Assembly: GCA_001683735.1 (NCBI GenBank)
Contig: LUGG01000031.1
Span: 518,453 to 582,452 of the forward strand
DNA: 64,000 nucleotides
Reading direction: 5' to 3'
Source: Grifola frondosa
Taxonomy: Eukaryota > Basidiomycota > Agaricomycetes > Polyporales > Grifolaceae
Positions within the stretch are counted from its first letter, which is position 1; every line of letters starts with the position of its first letter. The notes beneath the pieces are model-generated. The model had not been told where the DNA came from. It did no database searches and saw only the letters and a program-made list of their open reading frames with translations. A program made the position numbers and the translations under genes. This document shows, one piece after another, positions 34,867 to 45,691 of this stretch.

Positions 34867-36590
34867 TTAATCCCCACCATTCCCTTGATCAACTTCGCGG
34901 CCAACGCCCAGGGCTGCCGAACCCCCTCCAACTACATTTCCCCCCTCTCTGACCAGGCTTTCTCGAGCTTGTTTGAGCGTATCTTCTCGATCAGAAAGAA
35001 CCTCACGATGTGCTGATATTTTGTTATGAAGGACGCGTATAATGTGAGTTTCGAGCTGCGGGTGTTAATCGAATTCAGTGTAGTCGTATCTAATGTATTG
35101 TCCTCGATATCAAACGGACGCACGTCATATGGTCCTTCACCTGCAGCGAACACATCAAATATAAGCTACTAGATGTAAGGCATATACGTACAAAATCGAG
35201 CATTTTGGTAAATTTGCCCGCCAACTCTACGCGCCGAAGACATCAGCATCCGACGGTGTATGGCGTGCAAACCAATATCCAGAACAGCAGAAAGTTCATA
35301 CCATCAGCGCCTGTCGTCCATTCGTCCATGGAACACTCGGACCACTTCTTCCTCGCCTGCTCGTATGCATCCATATGGCTGTCGACGTACGCATCCATAT
35401 CCTGCCCCAACAGCTTGAATAAGGCATGACCATGACCATCGTGCGTTGGTGCGGGTGCAACCTGCATGCCCATAACATGAGAATATGGCGAGTTGTTACG
35501 GCGGTCAGGCATGTGGGGATTGCTGGTGTGAGAGTTGGTACCATCGATGTTTCCGGGTCGAACTTCGGGCGAATAGTGTACGGCAGGGGTGGTTTGACGA
35601 GAATAGGACATCTCATACTGACTCTGCAACCATATACCGATCGTAACAGCATACGCACGAACATAAAATAAGGAGACGTACTTGGGACATCTCCATCTTG
35701 TATCTCTTTGAGACAGCCCCGTAGTCAAGTTCTTCCTCGTCATTACGCTGTAAACGTTTGCTCGTTCTTCTGAGCGGCTGTTGAGTGTGCTCCTCGCCTT
35801 CATCTGCAGGGTCCGATGATGGGTGTTCCTCGTACATATTGCCTGGAATCTGACCATGTCGATTGTCGAAGCCTTGATTATCGACAGGACCGCGGTCATC
35901 GATGCGCTCAACCTCCTCTGCAACCTGTGGATTTTCTCAAGAGAAGGATGAGACGATGAACGAATGCGAGTCTTCATGAGAGGATTTAGGCTGTGCGATG
36001 ATTGGAATCTGTCAGCAGTCTCAGCAGTGTTCGAATGAGCATGCGGATCGTCAGTGACAGGTGCGAAGTTGGATACATGCGCCCTATTAGAGTGCATTTC
36101 GTCTGCAGTGGAAGCATGTTGGAGCTTAGAAGGAGTCGGAAGAGCCGGCGTTCTAAAAGCGGTCATCGAGACAAAATTTGAGGAACTAGGGAAAAAGGAG
36201 AGGAAGGCCTAGGAGCTGCAAGGCGAAGAGCTTGCTGATTTGAAATGGAAGGCATGGGAGAGCGAGAGCGAATAGAGGCATCCTCAAAAGACTTGCGAGG
36301 CTTTCCGGGTCCACCGGGTGTATGCTGCTGTTTCTTCTTTGTGAGACCAGACAAGTTGAGAGGTTTATTAATGCCGCCGATAGAAGTATCATCATCAGAA
36401 GGACCAGAAGTGTGAGTTTCGGACTGAGGATTACGTTCCCCTGAAGCACTAGAATCGACCGAGACAGGTAGAAGACCAGTAGGGCGAAAGGCATCTTGAG
36501 ATGGAGGCAAGGAAGCTTGGCTCTGGCCAGTGTGTGAGGGGGAGGGGCACGGGATGATCGCTGAGGGATGAAGGGTGTGCGAGCACTCAT
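34867..36590 (-). CDS. ECM11: ECM11-domain protein
   Basis: The N-terminal two thirds are low-complexity, Ser/Pro-rich and charged (NLSGLTKKKQQHTPGGPGKP, SKRLQRNDEEELDYGAVSKR). The C-terminus matches the ECM11 domain: FKLLGQDMDAYVDSHMDAYE, QARKKWSECSMDEWTTGAD, ELAGKFTKMLDF, VKDHMT, then VLSDREDTLKQARESLVREG and GNVVGG before the stop at 34,867. In budding yeast Ecm11 is a synaptonemal complex central-element protein needed for meiotic crossover control; basidiomycete roles are untested as far as I know. Short introns interrupt the C-terminal part. Frame breaks lie at a run of five G (36,538-36,542) and at about 35,031. The start is the first ATG of the N-terminal frame. Confidence 0.65.
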
Positions 36591-37121
36591 GCTCGCAGAC
36601 AAAAGGAAGAGATGGAAGGAGAGACGAGGCTAAGCACAATCAGAATGCTGCGAGAAAATACAGAAGCGGATCGAAAGTCACGGGCGAGAGATACAGTATA
36701 GAGCCAGTATGCAATGGATTCACAGCCAGGTTCGACAAGTCCAAGTTAAAACAATGTGGCGAAAATAACAACGTGGTCGACGCGTCCGCCGTCGTCGAAG
36801 ACGACTTCAAACTTCCAAAGTCCAGACTCCGACTCAAAATATGGAGTCACAATCACGTGCTGTAAGTAACACCGTGTTGTCACGATGCGCAACTCAATGT
36901 GATCTAGTTCGCAGCGACATTGTAGCGACATTTAACTAAGGTAAAGGTAAGTTATAGGGAGCGACTGCCGGTTAACTTACAACCAGCTCAGTTTATGGAG
37001 ACTTGCAGATCACGGCGGCTCCAGAACAAGTACTATTATATAGGGCTACTCCCAAGTCTTACAGCGAATTGCAAACAGACATTAGTTGATAGCCTCCATA
37101 CCTCGGCTGGGTTTGCTTATA
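36591..37121. other. Intergenic region, divergent promoters
   Basis: Lies between the ECM11-type gene (minus) and the thioesterase (plus), which diverge from it. A stretch near 36,720-36,850 has short antisense frames but no motif. I see no RNA gene. Confidence 0.4.
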
Positions 37122-37653
37122 ATGTCCGAAAATGACAGCGCACCTCTGAAAGCGCGACGTCGCTCAGATTATGTTTACTTTCTGTCCTACCGCACGCGCT
37201 GGTAAGCATCAGGTTTTCTTGCCCATCCTTCTTATAATGACATGCGTTGTCAGGACTGACAATGATCAGTATTCACACATCAACAACTCCATATACTACC
37301 ATCTTTTCGATTCCGTTGTGAACACCTATCTCATCGCCCACTGTCGTCTTTCACCTGCTACTTCTCCTCTCATCGGCCTTGTCGTCTCCTCCTTCTGCCA
37401 CTTCTTTTCACCCTTGTCGTTTCCCGCCGTTCTGGATCTTGGTCTTCGAGTCCACAAGCTGGGCACCAGCTCTGTGACGTATGAGGTCGCCGTTTTCGAG
37501 GAAGGGAGCGACACTCCGAGTGCTGTGGGCGGCTATACCCATGTCTTTGTTGATAGCAAAGACAGAAAAAGCACGCCCATCGCAACAGACATCCGTGCAG
37601 GACTCGAGAAGCTGATTCTACCCCCGATCAGCCATGTCGCCTCCAAGTTGTGA
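37122..37653 (+). CDS. Hotdog-fold acyl-CoA thioesterase
   Basis: Exons 37,122-37,201 and 37,254-37,653 join through a 52-bp intron that falls inside the tryptophan codon of the motif RTRWTDNDQYSHINNSIYY. That W-x-D-x-D..H-x-NN pattern is the signature of the 4-hydroxybenzoyl-CoA thioesterase family, with the aspartate as the catalytic residue. The protein is about 159 residues, the normal size for a single hotdog domain, which works as a dimer or tetramer. It likely hydrolyses an acyl-CoA; the chain is unknown. No targeting signal is obvious. The start gives the short basic lead MSENDSAPLKARRRSDYVYF. It converges with the methyltransferase gene. Confidence 0.85.
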
Positions 37654-38270
37654 CGACCGGTCGTGATACTGTTGGTTATGGTCAGTTCATCCAATCATCC
37701 TCTTCAACATCAACGTGATTGAACGATTTTCATCTGATTGGTTGCAAATAGTATCCAATATATCAACTCCCGGGCATCGTTAGATAATTCATACTCAGCC
37801 AACCCCTTCTGCCAGTCTATCTCGGCCAAATCACAGAGCTTTGCCGCCGACGCAGTGTCTTTGAAGAACATAGTCAAAGAGAGTAGACCCTATCCTGTCC
37901 CGAATTTCTCCCATCTTCACTAATATGCTTGATGAAACCGACCGTGATTCTCCCTCACCTACTCTTTGCAAACCACACTCCTCTATTTGCATTGTTTTGA
38001 TGTAGATGGGACATATTGACCTTATTACTATTTTCTTCTTTCCAGTACTGACGATTTCTTTCCGTTTGGAAGTTGCGGCAAGTCGAACTTTAGAACTTGA
38101 ATGTTGGCTTTTACCTGAGGCCAAGAAGAGACATCGATTGTGCATCTCCCCGCAGTTGTGCATTGGACCCACGAAGGCCTAGTTCGCCTGAATTATCATT
38201 AGGTATCCGTCCCTCAGTACCGCACATTCAAAGCATGCATGCAAGTCCACCAGTAGATTCATGTTATGAG
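37654..38270. other. Convergent intergenic region
   Basis: Between the 3' ends of the thioesterase and methyltransferase genes. Short frames here (such as 37,738-37,923) lack a motif or family match and are probably chance or untranslated region. Confidence 0.45.
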
Positions 38271-39966
38271 CTATATCTCTGCGGCAAATGCGGCTGTCAC
38301 TTTCCTACCTACGTGACTGGAAAAACTCTCGAATAACGCCCTGTCGATTCCCTTCACCCAGTCGATCTGCAGGATCGCACCTGCAGCCTGGCCGTCTGAT
38401 CTGCGACCGTTGGAATCCGACTCCAGGCAACTGATGCGGCAAACCAGGACCGGAGCACTTGATTCAGGCGGTGCGGAAGCGGCTCCATTCCTTCTCCTCG
38501 CAGCCCTCGACCACGTATTCCGAGTTGCCGATACCAACACATCTGAGACTTGCGCTGCTTCTGCGATGTCTTCCGAATCATCTCGAGGCCTGACTGAGAG
38601 ACCGCTAATGGACGCTAGCACCGTCCTGAGTGTATGCGCAAGATTGTCCGCAGAGCGTGCTTGTTCGAAGACCTGGTGAAAGGTGTTACGCAGAGGCATG
38701 ATGCTCTGCAGCGCTGGATTCGGTATCCGTGCCAAACTCTTCGACACGGTACAATCACGACGTGAGAGGAAATAAAACATGGCAATGCACTTACATCGGG
38801 CAGCCGCGCATCTCCGAACGACCAGGCCATAACCCATCGCCTTGTCTGCCCCTGAACCAAGTCCGAGATAGCATAGTTGTCGATCTACCAATTGGGGTCA
38901 ACGATGTTAAGCATACATCTGGAGGCATCGTACCTGATGTTCTCGAAGAAGCGCTGCCAAGTCTTTCAGCGAGGACATCTTTCCGAGCATGGACGTATAC
39001 CACCTAATTTCAGACATATTCGGATTGAAGCCTAACGAGGCGTGAATAGGAGTTACCTGCAGTGTTTCTGAATATGCAGGCTCTCGAGAATCATCTTCCC
39101 AACAAATGCGACTTCCCCTCCTGGAGTGATGAGCTCGACATCGGCCCCAGTCAACACCTAGATTCACATGGACCACAGATGATCCGCGAGCAACCATAGA
39201 AGAGATTTCATATGGCAGCAAAGTATGAGTACAAAGGGACATACAGCATTCGGCGCGGACTCTTTTCCCTCCGCAGACTTGACCATCTCCTCGCGGTCGC
39301 GATAGAAGGGTGGATTGCACATGGTGAAATCGAACTCGAGGTCTTGACTGAAAAATGCGAAGTCAGAAACGTTCTCACGGAGGCGTCAGGGACTGACGAG
39401 ATTGATGCCTCCATCTCTTGCTCCCTGGCATTCGTGAGCGGAAGGAATATGGGCCCGGCTGGGTCTGACTGAACCACAGTGACGCGATCCTCCAGCGCAT
39501 TTTGCCGCACATTCAGGCGTGCATATTGTAGCGATACTTCGTCGATATCTAACGATAGCGCAGTATGAGAGATTAAATATCGAGGTGGTCCAAGAAGTCG
39601 TACCCGTTGCAACAAAGGACCAGTCTCTGTGCATCTGACAGCCAAGGAGGGGATATATTGCAGAAGCCCCGGTTCCGCTGTTAGAGTCATCAGCTCGCAC
39701 ACAGCCATGATACAACAATACGTGGACTTGCATGTCGAGGCCCTTGATTTGTTCGGGATGGTGAGGAGGATCAGCAAGTGATGTGGCCTCAATAATATCC
39801 TCGATCCATAGGACATAATTCAATCTACAACATGGCATTTGTCAATGCTATAAAAAGAATGAATGACACTCACCTGTTTGGCACCTGAATGGCGTCAGTA
39901 CATGATCAGAATGGCTTCGCGGGAGGAACGTACTGGAGGACAAATGCGGTCATTAGGAAGGGTCAT
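38271..39966 (-). CDS. METTL16: METTL16-like RNA N6-adenine methyltransferase
   Basis: METTL16 proteins methylate an adenosine in U6 snRNA and selected mRNA hairpins using S-adenosylmethionine. Exon 1 starts MTLPNDRICPPV, followed by PNRLNYVLWIEDII, the SAM-binding GLDIGTGASAIYPLLG, VATDIDEVSLQYARLNVRQN, the catalytic NPPF in DFTMCNPPFYRDREEM, and the family-specific WYTSMLGKMSSLKDLAALLR and RRWVMAWSF. The C-terminal 150 residues are Ser/Arg-rich without a recognised domain. One intron uses a GC donor (AT|GCAAGT) just before GTGAS; the rest are GT-AG. A frame break near 39,380 separates SSVPDAS from ENVSDFAFFSQDLEF; one extra C would restore it. Confidence 0.85.
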
Positions 39967-40908
39967 CGATAATCGAAAATCGTGGTGGAGCAGCGCTTCA
40001 GTAAGACGACTGTGAAAATGCAGGTCTTAAGCGAAAAAATACAAAAGTTCAAGGCGAAAGCAAACAATGCTGACCGCTGCGCCGCGTCGTCCATGAAGTT
40101 GATAGTAGCACCATTCGCCGTCTGGATTAGGCTAAGGTTAACAAGCAAAATTAGAGCTAACCATCCGGTTCCAAGCGTTGAAGAAAACAGAATCAGCGAA
40201 CGCACTGTGGCTGGAGAGGTGGATACGCCGCTGCTAAGGCCACAAAATCCGGAGGGGTGCGGTAGGGGTTGCGAGGTTGCATGGAAACGGATGATGCAGA
40301 TAATTATGCCTATGCGGTCGAAGTTGATCAGGATATACGTAGAGGCTCGGTCAGTACAATATTAGTTCACATCTGCAGGTATAACAACGCAACGAGGATT
40401 GTCGACGCGCGCTGACGTTGAAAGTTTCCAACTCGATCGAATATGATCGGTCTCGGATCTCACAAGGAACCGTTGAAAGTACTGGTGGTCACCAGTGGTG
40501 GTTGAGTACATACGCGAGCTCAGGCGACATAGTAGCGCACAGAAAGGTAGACACTTTCAATTCGACACTTTCAATTCTATTATATCGATACATGAGAGTA
40601 ACAGTACAGACACGAGAAGGGTGTGACAGCTGCGAGAACACGACATGGAGGGCCAGATACAAATTCGAAAATAAACGCTGCGGCGCGACATCTATCAGCG
40701 AATGGAGAAAGCGACCACAGACATCGATATCCGAATGCTTACCTACACACTAAAAGGATATTGAAGGGTACACGAGGGGTATCGCGGGTTGCCAGAGTCT
40801 GTCCAAAACATAGAGAGGTATTCACCTTGTACGCCTACCAAGCGACTCCGATGCTGTCCCTAAACAACCGCAGTCAGTCTCGTGTGCAACGAGAAAAAGA
40901 CAATCACA
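39967..40908. other. Intergenic region, nothing recognised
   Basis: Plus-strand frames at 39,982-40,365 and 40,418-40,753 are open for about 110-127 codons but show no motif, signal peptide or splice-linked continuation. I treat them as chance. The region holds the 5' flank of the methyltransferase gene and the 3' flank of the next gene. Confidence 0.4.
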
Positions 40909-42874
40909 CTACCTGATGGACACGCTCTCCCTCCAACTGCGCTCATCCTCCCACACCCCGATCTCAGCACAAACACTCCCTTCGCTCACCTCACCCGCAT
41001 TGGCGCTCACGAACAAATGGTCGAGCGACACACTGACTACACATTCGCGGCGCGCATTTGAACCATGCTCAGGCTCTCCGGCGGTCGCCGCGTCCTCTGC
41101 ACCCGTCTCCTCCGGGATCGCAAAGAGTGGCTCGCCCGGCACACGCAGCTGCAACACCGTCGTGCCCGCCTCGCGCGCGCGGCCCCAGCCCATGGATGCG
41201 CGCTCCATGGCGCACTCGTCCTGCTCACCGTCCGCACTCGACGCCGCACTCGAGCGCGAGCCTGCGTCCATGCCCAGCCCGAGTCCGAGCCCGAGGACGG
41301 CACTCACGGCATCAATGTCGAGCTGCCCATCGCGCACGAGGTCCTCCAGCTCCCAGCTCCCGCGTGTGGTGCTCACGGTCGTTGCCGAGGCCCTGAGACG
41401 CACGCCGAGATCTGAAGAGCTCACGCTGGCGGGATAGGAGGAGGACTGACGTAGTGACGAACGGCGTAGGGGCGAGGGGCCGATTGGGGGGCTGCCGCTT
41501 TTGCGGCGTTGCAGCTGCAGTGCCGGGTGCTTGGGCATGGAGAGTGGCACGGTGGGCGATGGAGGCAAGGAACTTGCGGGCTTCGGCGAGACATTCAGCG
41601 GACGGGTGGTCGCAGCGAAGGGTACGCGGGCGGGAGTGGGGACCACGTCAAACAGATTTGATGCGGCAGGAGGGGACTGGTGTGTTGGGGACTGGAGAAG
41701 GAGCTGTATCGCGGGATGTTCGTGCGAGGGGTGCAGACGTCGCTGCGCCATTGTTGCGGGAGCACACCAAAGGATTCCGGACGGGCTTTGGGAGTATGAA
41801 CGGGGGCAGGGACGGAGAGCGAAGGAGACTGGAAAAGCGCAAAGGAAAGCGAGTCTGGGGAGGCAAAGTCGAGAATGGAAGAGGACGTGGAGAGGGTAAG
41901 CTGTTTTCGGAAGACGCTGAAGGTGATGGGCGGGACGGAGTGGGAAGGGCGCATATTGGGGGAGCTGGGAGATGTGGGGGTGTCTGGAAAGGAGGAGCTG
42001 TGGGCGGGGTAAAAAGCAAGTGCGAAAGGATGGGTAGTAAAGTACATACTGGGTGAATGCGGGGCGCTGGCAGATTTTTCCTGACTGGTGTCGATTGCGG
42101 ACGAGTTGTCTTGTAAGGTAGTTTGATTGGTGGAGTTGTCTTGTGACCAGGAGGAAAGGACGGGTTGCATGATCTGCATGAGGGTGGGCGAGAATTCTGG
42201 ATGGGATTTGCGGAGAATATGAGCGGGAGGAGGGATTGCAGGGAGGGGGCATCGTAGTAACAAGGTGGGGTAGAGGGGTGTACGCTGGCGCAATTTGTGA
42301 TGTCGGGAGGCAAACGAGGAGAGTTCATGTCAAGGAAAGAAACAGAGGGAGTTCTAGAATGGGGATGAGAGAGAGAACGGCGAGCGCGGGTGGTAGGGAC
42401 TGAGGAATCGTTGGCAGTAGATCTAGAGGGGTCGGATGGGTCATCGCCGAGAATGTGAGAGAACAAGCGGGCAGAGGAGGGCTGGGAGGTCGTGGAAGAA
42501 GGCGGGCGAGAGCGACGAGCGAGACGATCTATTCTGCAGCCTATACGAGTTTCCCATTCCGGAGAGCCTAGACAGCCGACAAGGTAAGGAGTAAAGTCGC
42601 AGTTGAGGTTGAACTTTGAGGAAATGGTTGGAGGGAGGGACACGGAGACAGAAGGAACTAGAGAGGGAGAGAGCTTATAGTCGAGGGCATGTATAGATTG
42701 GCCGCGGCGGAATCGAAGATAGACAAACTTGACGAGGCCCAAGATAGGAAGAGGTAATAAGGAAAGAACGAAAACGAGGGGACAGGTTTGAACGGAAGGC
42801 AGCGGGTAGCTAGACACGGGCAAGGCGTCCACCAGAGGCATAAGGAGAAGAAGGACAGTAACGAGTGGAGGCAT
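40909..42874 (-). CDS. Ser/Pro-rich membrane-anchored protein, unknown
   Basis: The ATG at 42,874 opens MPPLVTVLLLLMPLVDALP, a signal peptide, then a second hydrophobic segment (CPLVFVLSLLPLPILGLVKF) followed by basic residues, as in a single-pass membrane protein. The rest is Ser/Pro-rich and unstructured, with conserved-looking pieces near the end (SWELEDLVRDGQLDIDAVSA, SLDHLFVSAN, VSVSLDH). Good reading passes from one frame (to about 42,300) to a second (about 42,250-41,650) and a third (41,650-40,909), so there are introns or frame breaks I cannot place. It diverges from the gene at 43,551, whose product has the same general layout. Confidence 0.55.
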
Positions 42875-42970
42875 CCGGGTGGTCGCCAGGCAGAGTCGCC
42901 AGGCTGGTCGAGTCGCGGTGCTAGTCAAGGCAGACACAGATTCGTGGCAGTCCAGGTCGTAAGCCAGATC

Positions 42971-43033
42971 TCGTCGCTGGAGTCGCTAGAGTCGCTAGAG
43001 TCGCTAGAGTCGCTGGGTCACTAGAGTCGCTGA
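42971..43033. repeat. 9-bp tandem repeat (GTCGCTAGA)
   Basis: Six or seven near-perfect copies of a 9-bp unit, five in a row then a variant, lie between the divergent membrane-protein genes. Probably a hypervariable microsatellite in the shared promoter region. Confidence 0.85.
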
Positions 43034-43292
43034 GACAGAGATATGGACAGGTTGAGAGGCACTCGAGGTTGGGAGACACTCGCAGAAACTGGACTAGTGC
43101 GCGCGCTTAGTCGTCCAACTTGTGACGCGACGCGTCTGATCACGTGAGACAGATCCCAGCGCTTAGTCTTGCTGGCGCTAACGACTTTGCTACTGCTCAC
43201 TACTGCTCACCTATCAAGGTCTCTGCCTAGCCCATGGTCTCCTTCGCGAGTGCGACTAATGACGGAGCTCACTTTAGACTCGCACAAGCTGG

Positions 43293-43348
43293 CTATGGCG
43301 CGCTAGCTATGGCGCACTAGCTATAGCGCACTAGCTATAGCGCACCAT
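43293..43348. repeat. 14-bp tandem repeat, four copies
   Basis: Four units of CTATGGCGCACTAG (variants with A for G) in a row, each containing CTAG and GCGC. It lies about 200 bp before the plus-strand gene start and may be regulatory or simply slippage-prone. Confidence 0.85.
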
Positions 43349-43550
43349 GCGACATCCTTTGCAATCGATGTTACTGGCCTCGCCCGACGCCGGTCTACAT
43401 CTTAATGGTGCGTGATAACATGGTTCAGTCAGCCACAAAGTGCTGGCGCGGTGATACCAGCAACGATCCTTGTCCACACCGGTCAGCGACAGAGATTCTC
43501 CCAGCGCGCGTGCAGCGACAACTCGGCCTGCTAGCTGCAGACTGTCAGAC

Positions 43551-44741
43551 ATGCCCTTCCGACATGCTCTCTCTATGCGACCGAGCTGGCCGCGTTCCAC
43601 TGCGCTCTCCCTCATTCTTCTCTCTGCCCTGTCTCTTCTTGCTTCCGGAAATCCTCTTCAGCCTGTTGCTCGCGCTCCCCTCTCATCCCCGGCCACAGCC
43701 GCCGCTCCTCCTCAGCATTCCGTGGACCTTCGTTCCGTCGCTCAAGAACATCCTAATCTCGTAGATTATATCGTCTCTCTCGCTGGTGTTATCTTCATTG
43801 CTCTCTTCGTCGCTCTCGTCATTCTCGTCGTCAGATCTCGCAAGCGAGCCCATGATCGCTCCATGGAGGCTCACGTCGTCGCCATCATGCAAGACAACAA
43901 CCCTCGCATTGCCTCTAGCACCCGCCGTCCCTCTAACCTCGATGATCTCTCTCCTCGCCGTCCTATCCCACAGCATGCATCCTCCTCCCAGACCCTCGTC
44001 CCTCAACCTGAATCTTCTTGCCTCCGAGATCCCTCTTCAACGTCCGCTAAACATTGTGCCTGCCCTGACTGCATATCCCTCGCCGTTCCTGCCCTCCCCG
44101 ATGCTGCTTTCATTAGCTCACATCCAACAACTCGTTATCTCGCCATCTCCACAGCTAGGGCAGCGTCCACAACCAACGACAGCACCGCCCCCGTCCGCAC
44201 CATCGACTATTTCTCCTCCATTGCCGCTGCTCGCGTCCCGCCAGACGAGAACACCCACCGAGAAGCCAGCATCCGTGTCCCGCCCACTCCCCCGCTCTCC
44301 CCACATGAGCATGAATGGGCCCTCTCTCACGGCTCACCCCACTCTGCACTCCAGCCCTCCACGCCCCAAGCCGGCTTCGACATCCCCGTACGCCCTCCGC
44401 AATTCCCCACAGTGTTTCCAGACAACAGCTCCGGCTCGCCCGTCATCCTTTCCGACGATGGGGGCTCCACTTCGCTCACAAAGCATCCCTCGGACCCCCC
44501 GCATTCCGCGTCCTCGCAGATCCGGACTCGCCCGTCAACCTGGCTCTCGCCGCAACCGTACTCTCTCCAAAGGCAGAGGCCGACCTCGAGAACGTACGTA
44601 ACATGGCTCAATGACGCCGACTGGTTCCACACAGACTCCCCTGAATTCGAGTATTCGCCCGACTCCGAGTATGCACTCAAGTCCGGAAATCCACTCGCGG
44701 TCGGCTTGGCATTGTCGGGGGCGGGAACGCGCGAGGTCTAG
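43551..44741 (+). CDS. Ser/Pro-rich single-pass membrane protein
   Basis: One open exon of 396 codons. Residues 1-34 form a signal peptide (MPFRHALSMRPSWPRSTALS followed by LILLSALSLLASGNP). A transmembrane segment lies near residues 76-99 (IVSLAGVIFIALFVALVILV) and is followed by RSRKRAHDR, a stop-transfer signal, so about 45 residues face outside and 300 inside. The inner part is Ser/Pro-rich and disordered, ending in acidic TWLNDADWFHTDSPEFEYSP. The layout resembles a small wall-sensor or scaffold protein, but I know no family. The first ATG in the frame was chosen because it opens the signal peptide. Confidence 0.7.
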   Translation: MPFRHALSMRPSWPRSTALSLILLSALSLLASGNPLQPVARAPLSSPATAAAPPQHSVDLRSVAQEHPNLVDYIVSLAGVIFIALFVALVILVVRSRKRAHDRSMEAHVVAIMQDNNPRIASSTRRPSNLDDLSPRRPIPQHASSSQTLVPQPESSCLRDPSSTSAKHCACPDCISLAVPALPDAAFISSHPTTRYLAISTARAASTTNDSTAPVRTIDYFSSIAAARVPPDENTHREASIRVPPTPPLSPHEHEWALSHGSPHSALQPSTPQAGFDIPVRPPQFPTVFPDNSSGSPVILSDDGGSTSLTKHPSDPPHSASSQIRTRPSTWLSPQPYSLQRQRPTSRTYVTWLNDADWFHTDSPEFEYSPDSEYALKSGNPLAVGLALSGAGTREV

Positions 44742-45691
44742 GTGTGCATTTTTATGGCGGTCAGTTATTGACGTACACTGTGTGTAGCATCCTTGTTGTA
44801 TCGACCGTTACTACGTCGAATCTATCGCTCTGGCCATTGATTTTGTTGCCTTGACTTTATTGCGTTGCCTCCCGTAGCCTGTTGGCATCGCATCCCCTGA
44901 ATTGAACTTCTCTTGCAGCCGAGTCGCACTCGGACACCCATTCATTCTGCTGGCTCCAGCCATAGACTTATCGTCGTCCGTTTCTAGAACGCATACATGA
45001 ATCTTGAATATTTCTAGCATGGGCTTCCTTTGACTGGCCCGATAATGTTTGTGGCGCAGCCCTTCCGTAAATTGTCTGTATGTTGAGCCCACCGACGTCC
45101 CCGCTTCGTCCGGTGACGTTATCCCGTACAATCTGTGGTTCACTCTCAACTGGCGTGTTGCATTCACCATTGCATCGCCTCCTAGTCAGTGCTCTTCGAC
45201 TTCGGCTTCCTCCTGCACGGGTATTCATTCGAGTTATTATTTCCTAATGAGCTTTCTCGGGAAACGCGTAGATCTCACAGAACTTGGACTCTAATGCTGC
45301 CACCGGTCTATCCTCCCGCTTTATTTGATGGCCACTTGACTGCGGGACGGAGACAGTGCCTCCATTTGTAGTCCGCATCCACCTTTCATGATCTCATTCT
45401 CTCATCACGAAAGCAATCGTCATGATCGCGCCTGTTTCATCTATTTGAACGTCTCATGCTTGCGCCTTATTGGCACTCCTAGCTCTAGAGTATATTCGCA
45501 AGTCATAGACCCACCTGCGGCTGAAATACGAGCATCCCCCTCGAGTATTGTGCTTGGGATAAATTTATTTGGTCTGTGTTAAATCTCGCCCATGCTCCGT
45601 ACTCAAGTATTACATTACTTGTCACTTGGAACTCACAGGCACTCCCGCGCCTGATACATCATCGCCATCATCCGCGCGATTCCCTCGGCCC
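44742..45691. other. Convergent intergenic region
   Basis: Between the 3' end of the membrane-protein gene and the 3' end of the first dynamin-like gene. I find no gene, RNA or repeat. Confidence 0.4.

Noticed and set aside
37738..37923. 61-codon plus frame after the thioesterase
   Set aside because: No motif, starts without context, and probably lies in the untranslated or intergenic region.
39982..40753. Two plus frames of 127 and 111 codons
   Set aside because: Composition and lack of motifs suggest chance; no splice link between them.
41454..42056. Plus-strand 200-codon frame antisense to the membrane-protein gene
   Set aside because: Gly/Arg-rich reading that mirrors the Ser/Pro-rich minus-strand gene; a GC-rich shadow frame.
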